From: Tannerella sp.
Lineage (GTDB): Bacteria; Bacteroidota; Bacteroidia; Bacteroidales; Tannerellaceae
DNA: 6,011 nt
Direction of reading: 5' to 3'
Assembly (NCBI GenBank): GCA_031261145.1
Contig: JAISJX010000330.1
Location: 1 to 6,011 of the forward strand
Shown: piece by piece, positions 1-6,011 of the stretch
Layout: each line of letters begins with the position of its first letter
Position numbering within the stretch: position 1 is the first letter of the stretch
Position numbers and translations under genes: made by a program
The notes under the pieces: generated by a model
Told to the model about the DNA's origin: nothing
Database searches by the model: none
Seen by the model: only the letters and a program-made list of their open reading frames with translations

Positions 1-108
1 AATATTTCCATCAACACGGTGCGTACGCAATTGACACGAGGCATCCATAAAATGAAAAAAAGTCTGTCGAAGTACCTCTTGCTCCTCTTATGTTTCCTTT
101 TGTTTTAA
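1..108 (+). CDS. ECF-type RNA polymerase sigma factor, C-terminal end (partial)
   Basis: The first frame is open from the left edge to a TAA at 106-108 and gives 35 residues. They begin NISINTVRTQLTRGIHKMKK, which fits the recognition helix and following helix of sigma-70 region 4.2, the part that contacts the -35-like promoter element. The SINTVRTQL pattern followed by a basic helix is characteristic of the expanded ECF sigma family of Bacteroidota. The protein ends in a leucine-rich hydrophobic tail (YLLLLLCFLLF), which I recall as common in this family. Such sigma factors usually precede a FecR-like anti-sigma gene and SusC/SusD genes for glycan uptake. Here no FecR gene follows, since the next genes converge from the other strand, so its partner must lie upstream or elsewhere. 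The N-terminal region 2 is outside the window. The family call is fairly safe; the target is unknown. Confidence 0.72.
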   Translation, partial: NISINTVRTQLTRGIHKMKKSLSKYLLLLLCFLLF

Positions 109-137
109 ATATGCCATCCTATCAAGCATCACTGTTT

Positions 138-268
138 GGGGCTGACCAAAAAGGGTATTTTGCACGTCATTGCGAGGGCAAATCCCGAAGCAATCCATTA
201 ATAATCAATATCCTGGATTGCTTCGCCTACGGCTCGCAATGACGAAACCAGACTTTTTGGTCAGCCCC
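138..268. repeat. 131-bp composite inverted repeat, MITE/REP-like
   Basis: Three nested pairs of perfect arms are visible. The outer arms GGGGCTGACCAAAAAG (138-153) match the reverse complement at 253-268 over 16 of 16 bases. The middle arms CGTCATTGCGAG (165-176) match 233-244 over 12 of 12. The inner arms CGAAGCAATCCA (186-197) match 214-225 over 12 of 12. The A/T-rich loop is 198-213. Arm spacing differs by only two to three bases between sides, so the whole block can fold into one long imperfect hairpin. The middle and inner arms resemble a dispersed palindromic repeat known from many bacterial genomes (a CGTCATTGCGAG...GAAGCAATCCA unit). The outer arms look like the terminal inverted repeats of an insertion sequence. 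No transposase is encoded, and no convincing target duplication is visible. It starts 29 bases after the sigma factor stop, so it would lie in that gene's 3' untranslated region. Confidence 0.85.
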
Positions 269-279
269 TTATGAAAATT

Positions 280-293
280 GGGGCTTTCAGCCC
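280..293. repeat. Small hairpin next to the composite repeat
   Basis: GGGCT (281-285) and AGCCC (289-293) form a five-pair stem with a three-base TTC loop. GGGGCT at 280-285 is also complementary to AGCCCC at 263-268, the right end of the large inverted repeat, and is identical to that repeat's first six bases at 138-143. The segment 263-268 could therefore pair either with 138-143 or with 280-285. A near-direct repeat, TCAGCCCCTTA (261-271) versus TCAGCCCTTA (287-296), supports a shared origin. The following stretch to about 340 is A-rich and non-coding, and may belong to the same dispersed element. That last point is a guess that needs copies elsewhere in the genome. Confidence 0.5.
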
Positions 294-345
294 TTAGGAC
301 GTTATGCGGATAGCCATAAAAATAAAAAGATTGCCGGATGAATTG

Positions 346-394
346 TAAAACTCCCGCCTGCGATTTGGAATTGCAGGCGGGTGTTTGTCTTTTT
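346..394. terminator. Probable bidirectional intrinsic terminator between convergent genes
   Basis: CCCGCCTGC (353-361) and GCAGGCGGG (373-381) form a perfect nine-pair GC-rich stem. On the + strand the stem can extend inward by a G-U and three A-T pairs to a TGG loop. A-tract and T-tract bases at 348-350 and 384-386 also pair beyond one mismatch. Read on the + strand it is followed by a T-rich run (384-394, with seven T from 390 onward apart from position 389), a classic Rho-independent layout that would end sigma factor transcripts. Read on the minus strand it lies 13 bases after the acyl-CoA synthetase stop codon and is followed by a shorter run (AGTTTTAC), so termination in that direction may be weaker. 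Its position between two convergent genes fits a shared terminator. Confidence 0.8.
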
Positions 395-2047
395 TTACTT
401 TTTGTCGCCTCGTATTTCGACCCGGCGGATTTTGCCGCTGATGGTCTTGGGGAGTTCTTCGACGAACTCAATGATACGCGGATATTTGTAGGGAGCGGTG
501 ACTTGCTTCACGTGCTCTTGAATTTCTTTGACCAACTCATCATTAGCTCTGCTTTTGTACTCTTTCGATAATACGACGGTCGCCTTTACGACCTGACCGC
601 GAATCTCGTCCGGTACGCCGGTGATGGCGCATTCTACGACGGCGGGGTGAGTCATCAGGGCGCTCTCGACCTCGAACGGGCCAATCCGGTAGCCGGAACT
701 CTTGATGACGTCATCAACGCGCCCGACAAACCAAAAATATCCGTCTTCGTCACGCCAGGCAACATCGCCCGTGTGATAAATGTCATCATGCCACACCTCA
801 TTACTCCGCTCGGCGTCACGATAATATTCCTTGAATAATCCGAGGGGCTTGCCGTTTTTCGTATGAATCACAATCTCGCCCTGTTCGCCGTCTTCGGCGC
901 GTGTTCCGTCGGCGCGTAACAAATCGGCGTCGTACTGCGGGTTCGGAAGTCCCATCGAACCGGGTTTCGGCTCTGTCCACGGAAATACGCAAATCGTCAG
1001 GGTCGTTTCGGTCTGGCCGAATCCTTCCATTAGCTTGATGCCGGTCAATTTAAGGAATGTCTCAAATACGGTCGGGTTAAGCGCCTCGCCTGCAATCGTG
1101 CAATATTTCAGGGAAGAAAGATCGTATTTTGTAATATCTTCGCGAATCAGGAAACGGAAGATGGTGGGCGGTGCACACAGTGAGGTGATCCGGTAGTCCT
1201 GAATCATCTGAAGCATGGCAGAGGGCGTAAACTTCTCGTGGTCATACACAAAAATAGTTGCACCGGCAATCCATTGCCCGTACAGTTTTCCCCATACGGC
1301 TTTTCCCCAGCCCGTGTCGGCGATGGTCAGATGCAGGCTGTCTTCGTTCAGATTGTGCCAGTAACAGGCTGTGGAGATGTGACCTAAAGGATAGGTGTAA
1401 TCATGTACGACCATTTTCGGCTCGCCGGAAGTTCCCGACGTGAAATACAACAATGAAATATCGTCGTTCGTGTTCACCTTTTCAGGACGGACAAACGGGG
1501 CGGCTTTCGCTATTTCCTTATGGAAGTCGCCAAACCCTTCGGCCACTGCCGGGCCAACCGATATAAGATATTTTACGGTGGGCGTTTGTGGGAGCGCATC
1601 CGAAATACGTTCCAGTATCGCCTCTTCGCCAACGCAAACAATCGCCTTTATATCAGCCGCATTTGCCCGATAGATAATATCTTTCTTTGTCAGCAAATGA
1701 GTGGCGGGAATCACGATAGCGCCGATTTTGTGCAGGGCGGTGATGGCGTACCAAAACTCATAACGGCGTTTCAGAACCAACATCACCATGTCGCCTTTTC
1801 CGATGCCTAACGACTGAAAATAAGAAGCCGTCTGATCGGAGTATTTTTTTATCTCGGCAAACGTGAAGTCGCGATGTTCGCCCTGGTCATTCGTCCAGCA
1901 AAGCGCTCTTTTTTCCGGTTTTTCTACTGCCCAGGCATCTACGACATCATAGCCGAAGTTGAAATCTTCCGGGACATTTATCTTGAAATTTTGTTTGAAA
2001 TCTTCTTGCGATTCGAACGATGTTTTCGCTAAAAACTTTTCTAACAT
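395..2047 (-). CDS. AMP-forming acyl-CoA synthetase, medium-chain (MACS)-like
   Basis: This 550-residue protein belongs to the adenylate-forming (ANL) enzymes, which activate a carboxylic acid with ATP to an acyl-AMP and transfer it to coenzyme A. The standard motifs are in order: phosphate-binding loop [10 protein letters not shown] (residues 202-211), ADTGWGK (243-249), EGFGQTETT (341-349), HTGD (425-428), hinge region [20 protein letters not shown] (442-461) and PKTISGK (533-539), whose K539 is the expected catalytic lysine. The length and the ADTGW variant are more like medium-chain (ACSM-type) synthetases than acetyl-CoA synthetase, which is about 650 residues; many databases would nevertheless label it acetyl-CoA synthetase. 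There is no signal peptide, so it should be cytosolic. Start: an ATG at 2045-2047 preceded by an A/T-rich stretch with no clear Shine-Dalgarno. It lies 51 bases after the regulator stop with no TAnnTTTG promoter between, so the two are probably co-transcribed. Substrate is not determinable here; short, branched or aromatic acids are all possible. Confidence 0.93.
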   Translation of the reverse strand: MLEKFLAKTSFESQEDFKQNFKINVPEDFNFGYDVVDAWAVEKPEKRALCWTNDQGEHRDFTFAEIKKYSDQTASYFQSLGIGKGDMVMLVLKRRYEFWYAITALHKIGAIVIPATHLLTKKDIIYRANAADIKAIVCVGEEAILERISDALPQTPTVKYLISVGPAVAEGFGDFHKEIAKAAPFVRPEKVNTNDDISLLYFTSGTSGEPKMVVHDYTYPLGHISTACYWHNLNEDSLHLTIADTGWGKAVWGKLYGQWIAGATIFVYDHEKFTPSAMLQMIQDYRITSLCAPPTIFRFLIREDITKYDLSSLKYCTIAGEALNPTVFETFLKLTGIKLMEGFGQTETTLTICVFPWTEPKPGSMGLPNPQYDADLLRADGTRAEDGEQGEIVIHTKNGKPLGLFKEYYRDAERSNEVWHDDIYHTGDVAWRDEDGYFWFVGRVDDVIKSSGYRIGPFEVESALMTHPAVVECAITGVPDEIRGQVVKATVVLSKEYKSRANDELVKEIQEHVKQVTAPYKYPRIIEFVEELPKTISGKIRRVEIRGDKK

Positions 2048-2098
2048 CTTATAGTTTATTTAATTATTATTTTTTCCTGTACTTGTCTCGCATTCGGG

Positions 2099-2653
2099 TT
2101 AGATGATGATGGCCAGGAAACGGACTTTTTCGCCGTCCAGCGCTTTCATGCCGTGCGGCAGCTCCGAATTGAAATAGATGCTGTCGCCTTCTTCCAGAAT
2201 CAACTCTTTACCGTTAATCTGCAGCAAGAGTCGCCCGCTAATCACGTAGTTATATTCCTGTCCGTCATGTGTGTTGAGGAAGACCGGCTCATCTTCCGGT
2301 TTCGGGTGCACCGTCACCATAAACGGGTCGGCTTTCCGTTTGCTGAACCCGGCGGCCAGCGATTGATACTTGTACGCTTTCGTACGTTCCACCGCAATAC
2401 CTTTACCTTTGCGGGTTACAAAGTAGGAACTCATTTTCGGATCGTTGCCGAACATCAACGTTGTCAGTTCGATTCCGTAAGCCTGCGCAATCGTATGCAA
2501 CACACTGACAGAGATATCCACCGTTCCGCTTTCGAGCCGGAGATATTCCTCCGGGCTGATATTACACACTTTGGCGATTTCTTCTACGCTGACTTCCAGC
2601 ACATCCCGAAGTCCGGCCAAGCGTTCCGCTATTTGTCTGATTTGTTCGTTCAT
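2099..2653 (-). CDS. XRE-family transcriptional regulator with C-terminal cupin domain
   Basis: This 184-residue protein has two domains. Residues about 5-66 form an XRE/Cro-type helix-turn-helix for DNA binding (VSVEEIAKVCNISPEEYLRL, then the ESGTVDISVSVLHTIAQAYG segment). Residues about 110-182 form a small cupin beta-barrel: HDGQEYNYVISG (129-140) is the first cupin motif, with H129 and E133 in ligand positions, and GDSIYFNSELPH (156-167) is the second, ending in H167. The usual HxH pair in motif one is reduced to one histidine, so metal binding is uncertain and the barrel may instead bind an organic effector. Proteins of this layout commonly act as local repressors or activators with the cupin as sensor. 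Start: ATG at 2651-2653 after an A/G-rich leader; GAG directly abuts the ATG, too close for a normal Shine-Dalgarno. It precedes the acyl-CoA synthetase by 51 bases on the same strand, suggesting it controls that operon. That role is inferred. Confidence 0.92.
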   Translation of the reverse strand: MNEQIRQIAERLAGLRDVLEVSVEEIAKVCNISPEEYLRLESGTVDISVSVLHTIAQAYGIELTTLMFGNDPKMSSYFVTRKGKGIAVERTKAYKYQSLAAGFSKRKADPFMVTVHPKPEDEPVFLNTHDGQEYNYVISGRLLLQINGKELILEEGDSIYFNSELPHGMKALDGEKVRFLAIII

Positions 2654-2826
2654 CTCTTTCTTTTTTATACTTATTCCATTTTAAACTTTTCTTTTGTCTG
2701 TACCCATTGCCCCCAGAATTTTCCATTCCGCGATGGCAACTTCAAATTTTCGCACAAACTTATAAAAATAATTTGTATTTCGTAAGAATAAAGCAGAAAA
2801 AAACGACCATTACTAAATGCTAACTA
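2654..2826. other. Intergenic region between gltD and the regulator gene
   Basis: This 173-base gap separates two same-strand genes and is A/T-rich at both ends with a more GC-containing middle (about 2701-2740). It contains the candidate -7 element at 2755-2762. It also has short inverted repeats in the presumed leader: TTGCC at 2707-2711 with GGCAA at 2735-2739, and CCAT at 2723-2726 with ATGG at 2733-2736. These are possible operator half-sites or leader structure, but they are short enough to occur by chance. No strong terminator follows gltD. No small reading frame with coding character was seen. Confidence 0.6.
2755..2762 (-). promoter_or_regulatory. Candidate Bacteroidota -7 promoter element for the regulator-synthetase operon
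   Basis: On the minus strand these bases read TAAGTTTG, an exact match to the Bacteroidota housekeeping -7 consensus TAnnTTTG. A -33 partner is poor: at the usual 19-base spacing the sequence is TTAC, only half matching TTTG, although the intervening stretch is very A/T-rich. Transcription from here would begin near 2748 and leave a leader of roughly 95 bases before the regulator start at 2653. It is the best promoter match I found in the 173-base gap between gltD and the regulator. Confidence 0.45.
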
Positions 2827-4248
2827 TCATTCCCGCAAAAACCGGTCGATAGCGGCGGCGGTTTTTTGACCGGAAGCCATGGCGCGAACGACTAAACTGG
2901 CGCCGGTAATAGCATCGCCGCAGGCAAATACCTTTTTACAGGAAGTCCGGCTTTCTTTATCGACGGAGATATTTTTCCGTTCGTTCGTTTCGAGCGACAA
3001 TTCTTTGAGCAATCCGTCTTGAACGGGATGAACAAAGCCCATGGAAAGGAATACCAAATCGACGTCTAATACTTCCTTCTTCCCGGTGAGACGCATTGCC
3101 GGACGACCGCCGTTTTCGGGCGTATCCCAAGCCACTTCTTCTATCTCAACACCTTTTAATACACCGTTTTCACCGACAAACTTATTGGTGGTCAGATTCC
3201 AGCGGCGCGTGCAGCCTTCTTCGTGGCTACTGCTTGTTTTGAGTATCTGCGGATACATCGGCCAGGGCGTTTCGGGGTTGAAATCGACGGGCGGCTGCGG
3301 CAGGATTTCGATTTGCGTGACGCCGGCTGCACCGTGACGGTTTGATGTGCCGACACAGTCGCTTCCCGTATCGCCACCGCCAATCACCAGGACATTCTTA
3401 CCTTTGGCGTTGATAATATCTTTTTTAGGCACGTCAATCCCTTGCAGCAGACTGTTTTGTTGCGACAACAGTTCCATCGCAAAATGAACGCCTTTCAAAT
3501 CGCGCCCTTCAACCGGAAGGTCGCGCGGCACCTCGCTGCCGATGGCTACACATATAGCGTCAAACGACTGGAGCAATTCGGCGGCGGAAATATCTTTACC
3601 CGCTTCGACGTTGTTCCTGAAATCAATGCCTTCCGTTTTCATCAGCCGGATGCGGCGGTCGATGAGGTTCTTGCTTAACTTAAAGTTCGGAATCCCGAAA
3701 CGAAGCAAACCGCCGGGCAATTCATTCTTTTCAAAAACGGTCACTGCGTATCCTTTCCGGTTCAAGCGGTTGGCTACCGTCAGTCCGGCGGGGCCGCTGC
3801 CTATCACGGCTACTTTCCTGCCGTTGCGCACCGGCTGAACGGGCTGTATATATCCTTCGCGGAAAGCCGCTTCGGTAATCGCCGCTTCGTTTTCGCGAAT
3901 GGTCACCGGCTCGTGGATGCTCAACGCCAGTACGCAACTCTTTTCGCAGAGTGCGGGACAGATACGCCCGGTAAACTCCGGAAAATCACAGGTCTGTTCC
4001 AATATATAATAGGCTTCCTGCCAACGCCCCTGATAGAGTTTGTCCTGCCATTCCGGTTGTTTGTTCCCTATCGGGCAGGCCCAATGGCAGAACGGCACGC
4101 CGCAATCCATACATCGCGATGCCTGCTGGCGGCGATCACTGCTGTTCAAGGTCTGTTCGACCTCACTGAAATCGGTTATTCTGTTATGGACAGGACGATA
4201 ACCTGCTTCCTGACGGGGTATAGTTAAAAATGCTTTCGGATTTCCCAT
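2827..4248 (-). CDS. gltD: Glutamate synthase (GOGAT) small subunit, NAD(P)H-dependent
   Basis: This 473-residue cytosolic protein is the electron-input subunit of bacterial glutamate synthase: it oxidises NADPH at FAD and passes electrons through iron-sulfur clusters to the large subunit. The N-terminal ferredoxin-like domain carries cysteines C46, C49, C54 and C58 (CMDCGVPFCHWACP), followed by C97, C101 and C105 (ICPALCEKSC), the expected cluster ligands. The FAD-binding Rossmann motif is VAVIGSGPAGL (146-156). The nucleotide-binding motif is VLVIGGGDTGSDC (286-298). The C-terminal FAD contact FACGDAITGASLVVRAM lies at 441-457. Length is normal for the family (about 470-490) and no key residue appears to be missing. 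Start: ATG at 4246-4248, 15 bases after the gltB stop, with a weak purine-rich AGAAG upstream, so it is almost certainly translated from the gltBD transcript. Related subunits of other oxidoreductases share this fold, but the adjacent gltB settles the identity. Confidence 0.97.
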   Translation of the reverse strand: MGNPKAFLTIPRQEAGYRPVHNRITDFSEVEQTLNSSDRRQQASRCMDCGVPFCHWACPIGNKQPEWQDKLYQGRWQEAYYILEQTCDFPEFTGRICPALCEKSCVLALSIHEPVTIRENEAAITEAAFREGYIQPVQPVRNGRKVAVIGSGPAGLTVANRLNRKGYAVTVFEKNELPGGLLRFGIPNFKLSKNLIDRRIRLMKTEGIDFRNNVEAGKDISAAELLQSFDAICVAIGSEVPRDLPVEGRDLKGVHFAMELLSQQNSLLQGIDVPKKDIINAKGKNVLVIGGGDTGSDCVGTSNRHGAAGVTQIEILPQPPVDFNPETPWPMYPQILKTSSSHEEGCTRRWNLTTNKFVGENGVLKGVEIEEVAWDTPENGGRPAMRLTGKKEVLDVDLVFLSMGFVHPVQDGLLKELSLETNERKNISVDKESRTSCKKVFACGDAITGASLVVRAMASGQKTAAAIDRFLRE

Positions 4249-4263
4249 TTTTCTTCTGTTTAA

Positions 4264-6011
4264 TCAATAATCTCTTTGTACTTCTGCAATCTTCTGCTGC
4301 AACTTCTTCATCTGTTCTTCCTGCAGCACTTTCTTATATTCAATGGGGACAACCGAGATAAATTCGTTTACATACTTGTCCCAATGCGTTAATATTTCGC
4401 TTGCGATACGACTGTCCGTATAACGGTAGTGTTTATGTATCAACTCGTAAAGTTCCTTCCGCGTTGCGGTATCTTCAATCAGTGAGAGTTCGACCATTTC
4501 CATATTGCAATAGTAGTCGAAATCATCGTTTTTATTCCAAACGTAAGCCACTCCACCGCTCATGCCGGCTGCGAAATTACGCCCCGTGCCGCCCAGTACA
4601 ACGACCCGTCCGCCGGTCATATATTCGCAGCAATGGTCGCCAACGCCTTCGACAACGGCAATGGCGCCGCTGTTGCGCACGCCGAACCGTTCGCCGACCC
4701 GTCCGTTGATATAGACTTCGCCGCTGGTCGCACCATATAAGATGGTATTACCGGCAATCGTATTGTCTTCGGGCACAAAAGTTGAGCGCAACGGCGGCAT
4801 CAGGCTGATGCGTCCGCCGCTCAGTCCTTTCCCCAGATAATCGTTCGCCTCGCCTTCGAGACGGAAATGAACGCCGTGTACCAGGAACGCTCCGAAGCTC
4901 TGTCCGGCAGCCCCGCGGAATTTCACATCCAGCGCATAACCGTTCAATCCCGCATTCCCAAACTTCTGCGCAATCATACCCGATAACATCGCGCCTACCG
5001 AGCGGTCGGTATTGGCAATCTCATAGTCTAACGAGATATTCCGCTTCTTTTCGAGCGCTCCCTTCGCCTGACGGATGATGTCAAGGTCTCTCACATTATG
5101 AATCAAGTGGATTTGTTCCGTCGCTTTGCGAAGGGTCGCATCCGGTTGGAAATACAGGAGTTTGGAGACGTCCAACAAGTCGTGCTTATTTATCCCGTCG
5201 GATGGTTTCCGCTCAATCAAATCGGTTCGCCCGATAATATCGTCTAATTTGGTAAATCCCATTTCCGCCAAATGCTCGCGCACATCTTCAGCTAAGAAAG
5301 TAAAGAAATTAACCAGATATTCATACTTGCCATGAAACCGTTTGCGCAATTCCTCATCTTGCGTCGCCACGCCGACGGGGCAGGTATTCAGATGGCATTT
5401 GCGCATCATCACGCATCCGAGCACAATCAGCGCGGAGGTGGCAAAACCAAATTCTTCGGCGCCGAGCAAGGCGGTCATGATAATGTCGCGTCCCGTTTTC
5501 AGTTGTCCGTCGCTTTGCAGGCGAACTTGTCCGCGAAGGCCGTTCAGCACGAGCGTTTGTTGTGTTTCCGAGAGACCTATTTCGGTCGGGATACCGGCAT
5601 AACGAATCGAACTGATGGGTGATGCGCCCGTACCTCCTTCGGCGCCGGAGATGATAACGCGGTCGGCCTTGGCTTTGGCTACACCGGCGGCAATCGTCCC
5701 CACACCGCTCTCCGACACAAGTTTGACGCTTATCTCAGCACGCGGATTGACATTCTTCAGGTCAAAAATCAATTGCGCCAAATCCTCGATAGAGTAAATA
5801 TCATGGTGAGGCGGTGGTGAAATCAGCGAGATACCCGGAATGGAATGTCGCGTCTTGGCGATAATCTCATTCACCTTGTGGCCGGGCAACTGACCGCCTT
5901 CACCCGGCTTGGCGCCCTGGGCAATCTTGATTTGTATCTCGTCCGCATTGACTAAATATTCGGCGGTTACGCCAAACCGTCCCGAAGCGACCTGTTTGAT
6001 GGCGGAACGTA
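4264..6011 (-). CDS. gltB: Glutamate synthase (GOGAT) large subunit, C-terminal part (5' end outside window)
   Basis: The reading frame stays open from the right edge to a TGA at 4264-4266 and gives 581 residues, roughly the last 40% of a protein of about 1,500. The large subunit hydrolyses glutamine and adds the ammonia to 2-oxoglutarate at FMN. The window starts in the FMN-binding synthase domain: SAIKQVASGRFGVT, then AQGAKPGEGGQLPGHKVNE, then the ISVKLVSESGVGTIAAG and ISGAEGGTGASP segments that build the FMN and substrate site. The [3Fe-4S] cluster cysteines appear in GCVMMRKCHLNTCPVGVA (cysteine codons at about 5413-5415, 5395-5397 and 5380-5382). The glycine-rich GXGXG beta-helix domain follows (GAAGQSFGAFL, GKGLSGGRISL, GVGDHCCEYMTGGRVVVLGG). 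The N-terminal glutaminase and central domains lie beyond 6011. A TTG at 5887-5889 is an internal leucine (QLPGHK), not a start. gltD follows after 15 bases. Confidence 0.97.
   Translation of the reverse strand, partial: RSAIKQVASGRFGVTAEYLVNADEIQIKIAQGAKPGEGGQLPGHKVNEIIAKTRHSIPGISLISPPPHHDIYSIEDLAQLIFDLKNVNPRAEISVKLVSESGVGTIAAGVAKAKADRVIISGAEGGTGASPISSIRYAGIPTEIGLSETQQTLVLNGLRGQVRLQSDGQLKTGRDIIMTALLGAEEFGFATSALIVLGCVMMRKCHLNTCPVGVATQDEELRKRFHGKYEYLVNFFTFLAEDVREHLAEMGFTKLDDIIGRTDLIERKPSDGINKHDLLDVSKLLYFQPDATLRKATEQIHLIHNVRDLDIIRQAKGALEKKRNISLDYEIANTDRSVGAMLSGMIAQKFGNAGLNGYALDVKFRGAAGQSFGAFLVHGVHFRLEGEANDYLGKGLSGGRISLMPPLRSTFVPEDNTIAGNTILYGATSGEVYINGRVGERFGVRNSGAIAVVEGVGDHCCEYMTGGRVVVLGGTGRNFAAGMSGGVAYVWNKNDDFDYYCNMEMVELSLIEDTATRKELYELIHKHYRYTDSRIASEILTHWDKYVNEFISVVPIEYKKVLQEEQMKKLQQKIAEVQRDY

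Noticed and set aside
138..268. Complete insertion sequence or CRISPR array
   Set aside because: There is no transposase frame, and the repeats are inverted pairs rather than regularly spaced direct repeats with spacers.
205..471. Minus-strand open frame of 88 codons across the repeat and terminator
   Set aside because: It runs through the inverted repeat, the hairpin block and the terminator, then overlaps the end of the acyl-CoA synthetase in another frame. Its composition is that of translated repeat DNA.
2048..2098. Separate promoter for the acyl-CoA synthetase
   Set aside because: The 51-base gap has A/T-rich sequence suited to translation initiation but no TAnnTTTG element on the minus strand.
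2153..2785. Plus-strand open frame of 210 codons opposite the regulator
   Set aside because: It is antisense to a well-supported regulator gene, its translation shows no recognisable domain, and it runs through the A/T-rich promoter gap. It is a shadow of the real gene.
2797..2819. Possible terminator after gltD
   Set aside because: On the minus strand a run of seven T follows, but the only stem before it is four A/T-rich pairs (2808-2811 with 2816-2819). That is too weak to call, so read-through from gltBD into the regulator cannot be excluded.
5887..5889. TTG as a start codon for a shortened glutamate synthase large subunit
   Set aside because: The frame continues upstream to the window edge with clear family sequence (VASGRFGVT, AQGAKPGEGGQ), so the TTG is an internal leucine codon.

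Overview
The window looks like ordinary chromosome from a member of Bacteroidota, most likely Bacteroidales. The supporting signs are: the end of a Bacteroidota-style ECF sigma factor with a leucine-rich tail; A/T-rich gene leaders with no clear Shine-Dalgarno; a TAnnTTTG-type promoter element; and protein sequences (glutamate synthase, MACS-type acyl-CoA synthetase, XRE-cupin regulator) that read like those of gut and oral Bacteroidales. This assignment is from memory of the families, not from a search.

Layout. Positions 1-108 (+) hold the last 35 codons of an ECF sigma factor. Positions 109-394 are non-coding and unusually structured: a 131-bp composite inverted repeat (138-268), a small hairpin block (280-293) that can compete with it, and a GC-rich hairpin (353-381) that probably ends transcription from both sides. 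Everything from 395 to the right edge is on the minus strand. In order of transcription (right to left) it is: gltB (5' end outside the window, ends at 4264), gltD (4248-2827), a 173-bp intergenic region with a candidate promoter, an XRE-cupin regulator (2653-2099), and an AMP-forming acyl-CoA synthetase (2047-395).

Function. GltB and GltD together form the glutamate synthase (GOGAT), which makes two glutamates from glutamine and 2-oxoglutarate using reducing power brought in by GltD. The XRE-cupin protein and the acyl-CoA synthetase appear to form a separate two-gene operon. The regulator probably controls its own transcription unit, possibly in response to a small carboxylate or acyl-CoA ligand; that link is inference.

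No new defence, mobile or biosynthetic system is evident. The parts most worth a second look are the nested inverted repeat and its neighbours between 138 and 381, and the regulator-synthetase pair.
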